Of a stretch of DNA of 64,000 bases, positions 17,401 to 25,843 are shown one piece after another; positions within the stretch are counted from its first letter, which is position 1, and the number at the start of each line of letters is the position of its first letter. Position numbers and translations under genes: made by a program. The stretch lies in the NCBI RefSeq assembly GCF_004122165.1, contig NZ_SBKO01000001.1:124001-188000 (forward strand), read 5' to 3'. Under the pieces are notes generated by a model, which ran no database searches, was not told the DNA's origin, and was given only the letters and a program-made list of their open reading frames with translations. The DNA comes from Flavobacterium amnicola. Lineage in GTDB: Bacteria > Bacteroidota > Bacteroidia > Flavobacteriales > Flavobacteriaceae.

Positions 17401-19945
17401 CATTATTTTCGTAACTCCTTCAGTACCTGAAGTTTGTGGAGAAAATAACATAATTTCTATTACCGCCGCAGGAGATTTCATCGTAACTGATTTAATAAAT
17501 GAAAAATTTGAAACTGCTGGTAGTTTAGGTACAATGTCCAGTATCATCATTGGTGGTGCCGGTGATGCATTAACACGTTGGCAACAAAAATCAAGTGTTT
17601 TTGTTCCTGTAGGTAGTGTTTGGAAACCCGCTATTAGCTCAAGAGAAGCTGGTAATGGATTTGCTTTTGCAACCTCTGATTATAATTTGGATGTTAATAC
17701 TTCACTACAGTCAGCTACATTTGACACTACTACATTTACAGATTTAACATTAACCTTTAGACACTACTATTCGTACTATGGAGTGCCATATGATGGTGCA
17801 TTTGTAGAAGTTTCAACTGATGGCGGTGTCATTTGGAATCCTGTTTTAAATTACAACTCAGATCAAGCTGTTGCTTCTAATTTTCAGCTAGTTACTGTTA
17901 ATATGAATGCTTACATCAACCAACCCACTTTAACTATTAGATTTAGATATAACGCTAAGTTTTGTGACGGTTGGGCAATAGACGATGTGCGTTTATTTGG
18001 TAACACTCCGCTAAACACAACGTTTTCATGGAGTGGTGGTGCAGTTGATGCTTTCATAGATGGAGCGTGCACCATACCTTACGTCGCACAATCTGTATCA
18101 ACGGTATTTGTTAGACCAACACCAGCTCAATTGGCAGCTCCAAGTTGGTCCTTTACAGCTACAGCAACATTATTCAATGGATGTCCTGTTTCAAGACTGA
18201 TAACCATTAATAACAAAACTAAACTTTGGACTGGAACAGCAAGTGATGATTGGTATAATGCCAACAATTGGTCACCAGTAGGTGTTCCTGATGCAAATAC
18301 TTGTGTCGTTGTTTATAACGGTCCATTTGATTCAAAAATCAACACAATAGCAAATGATGCCTTCGCAAAATATGTAATTGTAAGACCTTCAGGAGATTTA
18401 CAAATACTCCCTGGCAACGATCTTACTATTACCGATCAATTAACAGTTGAACCTGGAGGTATTTTTAATTTAGAAAATAGCGCTAATTTGATTCAAGTAA
18501 ATAATACTACCAACACTGGTTCTATTAACATGAGAAGAAATACTAACATTAAACAATTTGACTATGTCTATTGGTCGACTCCTGTAGCTAGTTTTTCTTC
18601 AAGTGCCATTTCCCCTGCATCAACATTCCTTTACAAATGGGAACCAACAACGATTACTGGTTATGCGAGTAATTTTGGAAATTGGGCAAATGGAAGCGAA
18701 GCAATGACTTTAGGTAGAGGTTATATTGTTAGAGCACCAAGTTCCTATGGAACCGTTGCTTCAAATTATACTGCTACATTTACAGGTGTACCAAACAATG
18801 GAGACATTACAACACCTATATCTAGAAGTACGTATGTTGGTGCTCCATATGCAGGCCCAACAAGTACATTAGTAACATTAAATGATGACAATTGGAATTT
18901 AATTGGTAATCCATATCCTTCTTCAATTAGCGCAGATGCCTTTTTAACGAATAACTCAACAAAAATTGCAGGATTTATTAGAATTTGGACTCATGGAACG
19001 CCACCAATTAGTGCCGTAGATCCATTCTACCAAAATTATACTTACAATTACGTTTCTTCCGATTATATCACGTATAATTTACTAGGAGGAACTGTACCTG
19101 GATTTGATGGTTATATCCCAGCTGGACAAGGATTCTTCACACTTATGCAAGATGCTGCTGCCACTCCAAACACTGTTGGTTTTACAAATAGTATGAGAAG
19201 TAGTGCGTATAGAAATGATCAATTCTATAAAACTGCTGAAAACAAAAATAAAACCCAAGTTGACAAACATAGAATTTGGCTAGACTTATTAGATTCGAGC
19301 AAAACTGCCAGCAGAACTCTAGTTGGATATGCAACTAATGCAACTAATAGCTTCGACAACTTATATGATGCTGTTGCATCTGCTGGAAAATCTAAATTTG
19401 AATTATATTCAATAATCGATTTAGAAGAAGTTCGAATTCAAGGAAAATCGCTTCCATTTAACCAAGACGATCAAATTAAATTAGGATTTGCAGCTTCCAA
19501 AAATGATACCTACACAATTGCAATAGCATATTTAGATGGGTTATTTAAAGATAAAGACCAAAAAATACTTTTAGAAGACACCTATTTAAAAGTAACACAC
19601 GAATTGTCTGCAACCCCTTATGAATTTAGTTCAGATAAAGGAAAATATAACGATCGATTCATATTAAAATATTCTAAAAAAGAATCAACTACAACTGATG
19701 TTTCGGCTGTTACTTCTATTTCCTCTGTGAATGTATATACTACGACAAGTGTGAATGTAAAATCAACAGAATTCAACATAAAAACCGTTGAAGTATTTGA
19801 TATACAAGGAAAAAAATTATTTAACACCGAAAGTGTAAATAAAAAAGAATTAGAAATCGCTCAATTAAGACCTACATTAGGAGCTCTTTTAGTAAGAGTA
19901 ACTTTGGTGAATGGCGATGTACAAACGAAAAAAATAATCTATTAA
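14495..19945 (+). CDS. Giant multidomain type IX cargo protein (Gly-rich, GEVED, FN3, Ig-like, sorting domain)
   Basis: Encodes 1,816 residues from the ATG at 14495; a signal peptide ends near NYSFAQ. In order: a glycine-rich domain (about 60-222), an Ig/PKD-like domain (about 232-328), a GEVED domain (about 329-478; FFDWNQDGDF, QIEDYLVNI), a fibronectin III domain (about 479-574), a DDDVWYKF beta-sandwich (about 579-722), a second GEVED domain (about 736-877; WVDWNNDGTF, ETEDYTLTV), an Ig-like domain (about 886-967), a jelly-roll-like region (about 996-1172), a module shared with the divergent neighbour (YVYWSTPV, LIGNPYPSSI), and a type A sorting tail (VEVFDIQGKKLF). This looks like a surface adhesin; the ligand is unknown. 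Confidence 0.85.
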   Translation: MIKNYLTFILNKYSAILVFVFAFLFTNYSFAQSPFVDNTPGGSETFIVPTGVTSITASIWGAGGGGGGSNSNNDGGSGGGGGGATTIVIAVTPGDTFTYTVGTGGNGGLSTAGIGGNGTNTTFINVGLGINLLGNGGTGGGPNRGAAGTGGTASGGTTNMTGQNGTVGDISGQVGGNSGAVVGIFGFGGAAVTNSTGNPGTIPGGGGSGGERGGGNRAGGAGANGQVRITFTCPTYVVNAGPDQTLVACATTATLAGSAIPVGTTGTWTLISGAATITNPNLPNTGITGLIPGTPATLRWTITNGTCGNTTDDVIITPVVGGGCTPYCIPNYTTSVDPITNVNFAGINNPTSNVVNGTPAYQIFYTPTGTVEQGETYPISISGNTVGNNTYGIRVFFDWNQDGDFLDGGETFDGGATWSLNNTTGGPSFNNYITVPIAALTGTTRMRVTFMRGAFSGSCTVGAQRGQIEDYLVNITPVSCRVPTAILAGAITGTTATISWTAPAPAPSNGYDYYISTVNAAPGTIAPLITPPTGSVGAGITSVNLTGLTPGMIYYVWVRGNCGGGDTSVWSASINFTTTLGNNECAGAIIVPVNAGANCESALEGTTNTATASAESGVTCAGTEDDDVWYKFVATAVNHRISVIPGHSPAANGDYNFEVFAQALGNCATKVNVGCAAVAAGATETLSLVTVIGTTYFVRVYTSSNSAALRGNFTICVTTGNATHSSNSAAVGTYTIHPTAGYSNRYINDYNTTGPMTNTVNMNTGRYITGYKDYTALTAATQVPNGGVNIDIYLARSRQNIKAWVDWNNDGTFTNAAPELVYSSGGVQSIATSFGFVVPGGTAPGNYRVRVRSYEFAIASLLPYGYLENGETEDYTLTVIPDCTAKITSVTDGTRCDTGTVNLVATAAGAPTQFRWYDSETGGSLVGTSATGNWTTPSISTTTTYWVTAFNGCESLLRTKVIATVYSTAIIFVTPSVPEVCGENNIISITAAGDFIVTDLINEKFETAGSLGTMSSIIIGGAGDALTRWQQKSSVFVPVGSVWKPAISSREAGNGFAFATSDYNLDVNTSLQSATFDTTTFTDLTLTFRHYYSYYGVPYDGAFVEVSTDGGVIWNPVLNYNSDQAVASNFQLVTVNMNAYINQPTLTIRFRYNAKFCDGWAIDDVRLFGNTPLNTTFSWSGGAVDAFIDGACTIPYVAQSVSTVFVRPTPAQLAAPSWSFTATATLFNGCPVSRLITINNKTKLWTGTASDDWYNANNWSPVGVPDANTCVVVYNGPFDSKINTIANDAFAKYVIVRPSGDLQILPGNDLTITDQLTVEPGGIFNLENSANLIQVNNTTNTGSINMRRNTNIKQFDYVYWSTPVASFSSSAISPASTFLYKWEPTTITGYASNFGNWANGSEAMTLGRGYIVRAPSSYGTVASNYTATFTGVPNNGDITTPISRSTYVGAPYAGPTSTLVTLNDDNWNLIGNPYPSSISADAFLTNNSTKIAGFIRIWTHGTPPISAVDPFYQNYTYNYVSSDYITYNLLGGTVPGFDGYIPAGQGFFTLMQDAAATPNTVGFTNSMRSSAYRNDQFYKTAENKNKTQVDKHRIWLDLLDSSKTASRTLVGYATNATNSFDNLYDAVASAGKSKFELYSIIDLEEVRIQGKSLPFNQDDQIKLGFAASKNDTYTIAIAYLDGLFKDKDQKILLEDTYLKVTHELSATPYEFSSDKGKYNDRFILKYSKKESTTTDVSAVTSISSVNVYTTTSVNVKSTEFNIKTVEVFDIQGKKLFNTESVNKKELEIAQLRPTLGALLVRVTLVNGDVQTKKIIY

Positions 19946-19970
19946 TAAACTATTTATTTCTTTAATTTAA

Positions 19971-19996
19971 AAGCTCTTTGAACATTCAAAGAGCTT
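19971..19996 (+). terminator. Terminator of the giant adhesin-like gene
   Basis: AAGCTCTTTGAA (19971-19982) pairs with TTCAAAGAGCTT (19985-19996), followed by a run of eight or more T. Confidence 0.88.
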
Positions 19997-20041
19997 TTTT
20001 TTTTACAAAATTCACAACAAACCGTATTTCATCGATACAAA

Positions 20042-20073
20042 TTGCATTTAAACCCATTTTTTTTTTATATTTA
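20042..20073 (+). promoter_or_regulatory. Promoter of the tail-fibre-like gene
   Basis: TTG (20042-20044), a 21-nt spacer and TATATTTA (20066-20073), one mismatch from TAnnTTTG, precede the ATG at 20108. Confidence 0.55.
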
Positions 20074-20107
20074 GCGCAAATTAAATTTCATAAATAAAGC
20101 AATTACT

Positions 20108-22132
20108 ATGAAACAAAAAATACTTTTTATTAAACTATTAATCGCATTCACAACTACAATTAATGCTCAAGTAGGGGTTGGTACAGTTTCACCAAATGCC
20201 GCATTAGACATCACTAGCACTAATGATGGAGTACTTATTCCAAGGATTGCATTAACAGCAACCAATGTGGCAACGGTTGTAACTCCAACAACATCAGAAT
20301 TAGTATACAATACAGCATCTGCTGGAGCTGGAGTAAACGCTGTAACACCAGGATTCTATTACTGGAATGGATCACTATGGGTAAGAATAGACACAACAGG
20401 TAATGATTGGGCAACAACAGGTAACAATGGAACAACTGCCGGAACCAATTATATTGGTACAACAGATGCACAAGACTTACGATTTAAAACACAAGGAACT
20501 GACCGATTAAACCTTTCAAATACAAACGGTCAGCTTCAATCATATTATGGAGGTGCTGCAGGAACACCTGCCTATTCTTGGAACTCTGATCCAGACACAG
20601 GAATGTTACACCCAGCTGTAAACGAATTAAGTTTATCAACGAATGGACTAGAAAGATTGCGAATAAATCCGAACGGAGCTGTAGGAATTGGAACAGCTAC
20701 ACCGCAAGGAGCTCTTGATGTTGCTGCTGGTACAAATAACTATGGATTTGTAGCTCCTCGCGTAGCATTAACTGCAACTAATGCACAAGCACCTGTAACA
20801 AATCCTCAAACTGGAGTTATCCCAGCAGGAACAGTTGTATACAATACAGCAACCGTAGCTGCAGGAATTAATAGTGTAGCTCCTGGTTTATATTTTTGGA
20901 ATGGCACAAGATGGGTAGCTTTTGCAGGTTCACCTGGTGGACTAGACTGGACACTAACTGGAAATTCTTTTACTACCCCAGGAACATATGCAGCTCCAGG
21001 TACAGATTATCTTGGAACAAGCGACAACACAGCACTTCACATTGATACAAATGGATTACCAAGGATAAGAGTTTCAGCTGCTGGAAATGTGGGAATTGGT
21101 CAATCATCAGTAACAACCACAAGACTTATCCTCGATGCAATCCCAACAACAGATAGTGCTTTAAGAGCACAAAGTACTGGATCTAATAGTGGTTCAATTA
21201 TAGCAACTGCTTCTATTTCAAATACTGCCCCAACCTACGCAAATGCTTTAATCGCATATAGTGACCAAGTAGCTTCAGTAGCATCCCCTAATTTTGGAAT
21301 AAGAGCAGCTTCGGGTGGTTCTTCCTTTATAGGTCCAGTTGCACAGCAAAATATTGCGATTGGTGCAAACGCAACCAATTTAGCATTCTATGGTATTACT
21401 GAAGGTACAACAGATGCCAACAGAAGAGCAGCTGAATTTAGAACTAATGACGCAGGTTCATCAACAGACAATGATGCAAATGACCCAATAGCCTATTTAG
21501 CCGGATATGATGACAATGTAGATGTTGACTTCACAGCGGGTACTGCAAATAGAGATTTAAAATATGGCGGTTACTTTTATGGTGGTAATACCAATGCATT
21601 TGCATATGTAGGAGTTCGCTTGTCATCAAACTTTGGTGGTTCTTCAAATTATAAAATCTTAGGTCCTGGAACCGTATCTACAATTGTATCAAGTGACAAA
21701 TCAAATGATTCAAAAAAAATTATGTTTGCACCAGAAGCGCCAGAAGTCTTATTTGAAGATTACGGAACAGCAAGTTTAGTAAATGGTATTGCCGAAATTA
21801 AAATAGATCCAATTTTTGCCAAAAATATTTATGTAGATGAAAAAAGACCTTTAAAAGTTTTTATTCAATTAGAAGGAGATTGTAATGGCGTTTATGTAAC
21901 CAATAAATCTAAAAATGGATTTACTGTTAAAGAATTACAAAACGGAAGATCTAATGTTTCATTCTCATGGCACATTGTAGGAAACAGAGCAGATGAAGTT
22001 GAAGCCAATGGAGAAAAAACAAATTATCAAGCATTGAGATTTCCTGATGCCCCAATTAAAGCTAAAGAATTCCCAATGGAATCTAAATCATTGAAAAAAG
22101 AAACTATTGATTCTCAAAAACCAATCAAATAA
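20108..22132 (+). CDS. Exported tail-fibre-like beta-repeat protein
   Basis: Encodes 674 residues with a signal peptide (MKQKILFIKLLIAFTTTINAQ). The mature part repeats a unit beginning VGVGTVSPNAALDI (residue about 22), VGIGTATPQGALDV and VGIGQSS, each followed by a segment like GLYFWNGTRWV. Related units occur in phage tail fibres and in Bacteroidota surface proteins, where they probably form trimeric beta structures. The last 130 residues (FEDYGTASLVNGIAEIKIDP, FIQLEGDCNGVYVTNKSKNG, FSWHIVGNRADE) form a separate conserved-looking domain. No type IX sorting tail is seen. It is transcribed alone, and neighbours give no phage context. Confidence 0.72.
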   Translation: MKQKILFIKLLIAFTTTINAQVGVGTVSPNAALDITSTNDGVLIPRIALTATNVATVVTPTTSELVYNTASAGAGVNAVTPGFYYWNGSLWVRIDTTGNDWATTGNNGTTAGTNYIGTTDAQDLRFKTQGTDRLNLSNTNGQLQSYYGGAAGTPAYSWNSDPDTGMLHPAVNELSLSTNGLERLRINPNGAVGIGTATPQGALDVAAGTNNYGFVAPRVALTATNAQAPVTNPQTGVIPAGTVVYNTATVAAGINSVAPGLYFWNGTRWVAFAGSPGGLDWTLTGNSFTTPGTYAAPGTDYLGTSDNTALHIDTNGLPRIRVSAAGNVGIGQSSVTTTRLILDAIPTTDSALRAQSTGSNSGSIIATASISNTAPTYANALIAYSDQVASVASPNFGIRAASGGSSFIGPVAQQNIAIGANATNLAFYGITEGTTDANRRAAEFRTNDAGSSTDNDANDPIAYLAGYDDNVDVDFTAGTANRDLKYGGYFYGGNTNAFAYVGVRLSSNFGGSSNYKILGPGTVSTIVSSDKSNDSKKIMFAPEAPEVLFEDYGTASLVNGIAEIKIDPIFAKNIYVDEKRPLKVFIQLEGDCNGVYVTNKSKNGFTVKELQNGRSNVSFSWHIVGNRADEVEANGEKTNYQALRFPDAPIKAKEFPMESKSLKKETIDSQKPIK

Positions 22133-22133
22133 A

Positions 22134-22460
22134 TCATAAAAATTTTAAAAACCTCCAAAAAGACCTCTGCTTTAAATAGTCGGGGTCTTTTTCGTTTTGG
22201 TAGGCTTCCCGCTCAAATGATATGTTATGATAAGCCGTTCTTCTATTTTTATATTGCACCAAACGAACTAAAAATTCAAGACCATACCAAATAAAAAAGG
22301 GCAACACTAACATTTCTATTTGTTGCCGGATATGGATACGCTCGTGATTTACAAAACGTGGATTTTGTTTATCATTTTTATCTACCAAAAATACAAAAGG
22401 ATAAAAAGTAATCCCTCGAAAGCCCTTTGGCGTTAAATATTTAAAAACAATTAAAATCAT
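22134..22460 (-). CDS. Small membrane protein with an HExxH-like motif
   Basis: Encodes 108 residues from the ATG at 22460 (MILIVFKYLTPKGFRGITFYPF). The motif NHERIHIRQQIEM fits the zincin signature HExxH and is followed by one strong membrane segment (LVLPFFIWYGLEFLV) and a basic, Tyr-rich tail. It is too short for a complete known peptidase family, and I see no obvious third zinc ligand, so metallopeptidase activity is only a possibility. A hairpin inside its 3' end may terminate the convergent gene. The frame extends to a TTG at 22496, which is less likely. Confidence 0.6.
   Translation of the reverse strand: MILIVFKYLTPKGFRGITFYPFVFLVDKNDKQNPRFVNHERIHIRQQIEMLVLPFFIWYGLEFLVRLVQYKNRRTAYHNISFEREAYQNEKDPDYLKQRSFWRFLKFL
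22157..22192 (+). terminator. Probable terminator of the tail-fibre-like gene, inside the convergent coding region
   Basis: AAAAAGACC (22157-22165) pairs with GGTCTTTTT (22184-22192) around an 18-nt loop. It starts 25 bp after the stop at 22132 and lies within the last codons of the convergent gene. Confidence 0.5.
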
Positions 22461-22475
22461 ATCCCACAAAGTTGT

Positions 22476-22483
22476 TAAATTTG
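22476..22483 (+). promoter_or_regulatory. -7 element 5 nt upstream of the 22489 start
   Basis: TAAATTTG matches TAnnTTTG. The start codon at 22489 is only 5 nt away, predicting a leaderless or nearly leaderless mRNA. No -33 TTG at normal spacing is seen. Confidence 0.5.
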
Positions 22484-22488
22484 TCGTT

Positions 22489-22665
22489 ATGAACAATGCG
22501 CTAAACCCAAATAATTTAAAAGAAGGGGAAGATTTTTACTACACCCCCGAAGGTTATAAATGTTTTACAGAAAAATACCACTTAAAAAGAGGCTATTGCT
22601 GTAAAAGTGGTTGTCGCCACTGTCCTTATGGATTTGATAAAAAAACAAACACGATTAAAAAATAA
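22489..22665 (+). CDS. 58-residue Cys-rich protein (DUF5522-like)
   Basis: A short gene read directly from the sequence: MNNALNPNNLKEGEDFYYTP at the N-terminus, then a Tyr/Lys-rich stretch and the motif GYCCKSGCRHCPYGFDKK before the stop at 22665. The four clustered cysteines (CC-x3-C-x2-C) and a His would suit zinc or another metal; the pattern matches a small conserved protein family of unknown function that I recall as DUF5522. It overlaps no other gene, lies 60 bp before hutU on the same strand, and has a -7 element 5 nt before its ATG. Confidence 0.75.
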   Translation: MNNALNPNNLKEGEDFYYTPEGYKCFTEKYHLKRGYCCKSGCRHCPYGFDKKTNTIKK

Positions 22666-22725
22666 GTTGATTTGAAAATATTAAACTATTCAAATTAACA
22701 GATAACTGAATAACCAAACATTACA

Positions 22726-24711
22726 ATGACATTTCAAGAACTAATACAACAAGGAATTCCTTCTGTTTTACCGCAAGCAAAACCTTACGAAACCAATATA
22801 AACCACGCACCAAAACGTAAAGAAATACTTTCGGAAGAGGAAAAAAAATTAGCCTTAAAAAATGCACTTCGCTATTTTGATGCCAGACATCACGCCGAAT
22901 TAATTCCAGAATTTAAAGAGGAATTAAATACATTCGGACGCATTTATATGTATCGTTTTCGTCCTGATTATGAAATGAAAGCGCGAGCAATTTCCGATTA
23001 TCCAGGGAAAAGCGAACAAGCCAAAGCCATTATGCTAATGATCCAAAATAATTTGGATTATGCTGTAGCGCAACACCCACATGAATTGATTACATATGGT
23101 GGTAACGGAGGTGTGTTTAGCAATTGGGCACAATACTTACTAACCATGAAGTATTTGGCAGAAATGACCAATGAGCAAACTTTGGTCATGTATTCTGGAC
23201 ATCCAATGGGACTATTCCCTTCTCATAAAGACGCTCCAAGAGTGGTGGTCACTAACGGAATGATGATTCCGAATTATTCGAAACCAGACGATTGGGAAAA
23301 ATTCAATGCTTTAGGGGTAACACAATATGGACAAATGACTGCCGGAAGTTATATGTACATTGGCCCACAAGGAATTGTACATGGCACTACCATCACCGTT
23401 TTAAATGGGTTCCGAAAAATTAAAAAATCACCAACGGGAGGTTTATTTGTAACATCAGGATTAGGTGGAATGTCAGGCGCTCAACCCAAAGCTGGAAATA
23501 TTGCAGGTTGCGTTACTGTTTGCGCCGAAGTAAATCCAAAAATCACTAAAATCCGTCACGAGCAAGGATGGATCAACGAAATTGTAACAGATATTACTCT
23601 TTTAGTTGCTCGAGTTCGTAAAGCACTAGATAATAAAGAAGTCGTTTCAATAGCTTACTTAGGAAACGTAGTTGATGTTTGGGAACGCTTTGATCAAGAA
23701 AACTTACATATCGATCTGGGATCCGATCAAACTTCGCTGCACAATCCGTGGGCTGGTGGCTACTACCCTACTGGTTTCTCTTTCGAAGAAGCGAATGATA
23801 TGATGGCTTCTAATCCGGAGCAATTTAAGTCAGAAGTTCAAAAAACATTACGTCGTCATGCAGCAGCTATTAATAAACACACAGCAAAAGGAACGTATTT
23901 CTTTGATTATGGAAATGCCTTTTTACTGGAAGCGTCTCGCGCAGGTGCCGATGTGATGGCTGAAAATCAAACATTAGGTCGCGAATTTAAATATCCTTCG
24001 TATGTACAAGATATTATGGGGCCGATGTGTTTCGATTACGGATTTGGCCCTTTCCGTTGGGTTTGTACTTCTGGAAAACCAGAAGATTTAGCCAAAACAG
24101 ATGCTATTGCTTGTCAGGTATTAGAAGAAATGATGCGGAATTCTCCTTCAGAAATTCAACAACAAATGCAAGACAACATTACTTGGATTAAAGGCGCTCA
24201 AGAAAACAAATTAGTAGTGGGCTCACAAGCGCGTATATTATATGCCGATGCAGAAGGGCGAATGAAAATAGCAGCAGCTTTCAATAAAGCCATCGCCAAC
24301 AATGAAATTGGTCCTGTAGTATTAGGCCGTGACCATCATGATGTTTCTGGAACCGATTCACCGTATCGTGAAACGTCTAATATTTATGACGGTTCCCGCT
24401 TTACAGCTGATATGGCCATACACAACGTAATTGGAGACAGTTTCCGAGGAGCTACTTGGGTTTCCATCCACAATGGCGGTGGTGTTGGCTGGGGTGAAGT
24501 AATCAACGGTGGATTCGGAATGTTATTAGACGGTTCAGAAGATGCTGACAGACGCTTAAAATCGATGCTGTTTTGGGATGTGAACAACGGAATCTCTCGT
24601 AGAAGCTGGGCACGAAATGAAGGAGCTATTTTTGCTATCAAACGCGCTATGGAAGTTGAGCCTTTGCTACAAGTTACCTTACCTAATTTGGTTGATGAAA
24701 ATCTATTATAA
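22726..24711 (+). CDS. hutU: Urocanate hydratase
   Basis: Encodes 661 residues, the NAD-dependent enzyme that hydrates urocanate to imidazolonepropionate, step two of histidine degradation. Recognised by ELITYGGNGGVFSNW, YSGHPMGLFPS, QMTAGSYMYIGPQGIVHGTT and the NAD-binding GLGGMSGAQPKA. It is about 100 residues longer than the proteobacterial form, as in many Bacteroidota homologues. hutH, hutI and hutG are not nearby, so the pathway genes are scattered or incomplete. A lipoprotein gene follows on the same strand. Confidence 0.94.
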   Translation: MTFQELIQQGIPSVLPQAKPYETNINHAPKRKEILSEEEKKLALKNALRYFDARHHAELIPEFKEELNTFGRIYMYRFRPDYEMKARAISDYPGKSEQAKAIMLMIQNNLDYAVAQHPHELITYGGNGGVFSNWAQYLLTMKYLAEMTNEQTLVMYSGHPMGLFPSHKDAPRVVVTNGMMIPNYSKPDDWEKFNALGVTQYGQMTAGSYMYIGPQGIVHGTTITVLNGFRKIKKSPTGGLFVTSGLGGMSGAQPKAGNIAGCVTVCAEVNPKITKIRHEQGWINEIVTDITLLVARVRKALDNKEVVSIAYLGNVVDVWERFDQENLHIDLGSDQTSLHNPWAGGYYPTGFSFEEANDMMASNPEQFKSEVQKTLRRHAAAINKHTAKGTYFFDYGNAFLLEASRAGADVMAENQTLGREFKYPSYVQDIMGPMCFDYGFGPFRWVCTSGKPEDLAKTDAIACQVLEEMMRNSPSEIQQQMQDNITWIKGAQENKLVVGSQARILYADAEGRMKIAAAFNKAIANNEIGPVVLGRDHHDVSGTDSPYRETSNIYDGSRFTADMAIHNVIGDSFRGATWVSIHNGGGVGWGEVINGGFGMLLDGSEDADRRLKSMLFWDVNNGISRRSWARNEGAIFAIKRAMEVEPLLQVTLPNLVDENLL

Positions 24712-24777
24712 TTACAATTGTTAAAAATTTATTTTGGTATACATTTTGATGTAACTTTATATATTAAATTATTTAAA

Positions 24778-25299
24778 ATGAAGACATTAAAATTATTATC
24801 GTTGTTCGGATTATTTATATTGACCGCTTGTAGCTCGGTATATGTGAATACTGACTATGACAAAAAAGCTAATTTTAGTAGCTATAAAACCTATGCTTTC
24901 TTAAAAAGCGGCATTGATAAAGCTGAAATTTCCGATTTGGATAAAAAACGCATTTTGTATGCGATTGATGACGCTATGGCTGCTAAAGGATTTACCAAAT
25001 CAGAAAACCCAGACATCTTAATCAGTATTTTTACTAAAGAAAGAGAGCGTGTAGACATGTACCAAAGTTATAGCTTCGGTTGGGGCTGGAATCCTTGGTG
25101 GGGTATGAATTATAACAGACCTGTTACCACCACGGAAGGCACTTTACTCATAGATGTTTTGGATGCCAAATCCAAAGAATTAGTTTGGCAAGGAAAAGGC
25201 TCAGGATATCTGACCCAAAATGTAGATAAAAAAGATGCTCGGATTGCGGAATTTGTCACCAAAATTCTAGAAAAATATCCGCCGCAACCCCAGAAATAA
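24778..25299 (+). CDS. DUF4136-type lipoprotein
   Basis: Encodes 173 residues from the ATG at 24778. The N-terminus MKTLKLLSLFGLFILTACSS is a lipoprotein signal with lipobox LTAC. The mature domain has the DUF4136 pattern: NTDYDKKANFSSYKTYAF, an AKGF segment, a Trp/Gly-rich loop (GWGWNPWWGMN) and GTLLIDVLDAKSKELVWQGKGSG. The molecular function of the family is unknown; the protein should sit in the outer or inner membrane facing the periplasm. The upstream extension to 24718 lacks support. A UUCG-loop terminator follows. Confidence 0.85.
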   Translation: MKTLKLLSLFGLFILTACSSVYVNTDYDKKANFSSYKTYAFLKSGIDKAEISDLDKKRILYAIDDAMAAKGFTKSENPDILISIFTKERERVDMYQSYSFGWGWNPWWGMNYNRPVTTTEGTLLIDVLDAKSKELVWQGKGSGYLTQNVDKKDARIAEFVTKILEKYPPQPQK

Positions 25300-25304
25300 A
25301 GCAG

Positions 25305-25330
25305 ACTCCGATTCGTCGGAGTTTTTTTTA
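25305..25330 (+). terminator. Terminator after the DUF4136 gene
   Basis: ACTCCGA (25305-25311) pairs with TCGGAGT (25316-25322) around the stable tetraloop TTCG, followed by a T-run. Confidence 0.9.
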
Positions 25331-25396
25331 TTTACCTAACATCTATCATATTTTTTGAATAGAGTTCTCATAACTTTGTATTGAAATTCGTTTCTA

Positions 25397-25780
25397 ATGA
25401 AAGACATTCAAAATCTTGACGATATACAACTGATGGTGAACAACTTTTACGAAAAAGTAAAAACAGACACCCTTATTGGACCCGTTTTTAATGGCGCAAT
25501 TAACGATTGGCAACCGCATTTAAACAAAATGTATGGCTTTTGGGAAACCGTCTTACTGGACGTTCATTCCTATTCTGGTAGTCCGTTTCTGCCACACGCC
25601 AAAATGCCCTTAGAACAAATTCATTTCGAACGTTGGTTGCACTTATTTTTCCAAACAATAGATTCTTTATTCGAAGGAGAAAAAGCTGAAGAAGCAAAAT
25701 GGCGTGCCGAAAAAATGGCAGAAATGTTTCATCATAAAATTGAATATTTTAAAAAATCAAGACAAAAACCGTTAATCTAA
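25397..25780 (+). CDS. Group III truncated haemoglobin
   Basis: Encodes 127 residues of a 2-over-2 globin. The segments VNNFYEKVKTDTLIGPVFN, WQPHLNKMYGFWETVLL and HFERWLHLFFQTIDSLF, with the proximal His of the F helix in the middle-C-terminal half, match cluster III truncated haemoglobins. Such proteins bind O2, NO or H2S; a role in detoxification or redox sensing is usual. A -7 element TAACTTTG at 25371-25378 precedes the ATG by 18 nt. The gene stands alone ahead of the aromatic hydroxylase gene. Confidence 0.88.
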   Translation: MKDIQNLDDIQLMVNNFYEKVKTDTLIGPVFNGAINDWQPHLNKMYGFWETVLLDVHSYSGSPFLPHAKMPLEQIHFERWLHLFFQTIDSLFEGEKAEEAKWRAEKMAEMFHHKIEYFKKSRQKPLI

Positions 25781-25843
25781 AAATGAATTGCAAAGCGAAT
25801 AAACATTTTGTAATTTTACCCTGAATAACAATACCCCAATATT

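Noticed and set aside
20108..22132. Prophage remnant
   Set aside because: The tail-fibre-like gene has a signal peptide and no neighbouring phage genes, integrase or attachment sites.
22666..22725. Riboswitch ahead of hutU
   Set aside because: The 60-bp gap is A/T-rich with no stable stem or conserved aptamer-like sequence.
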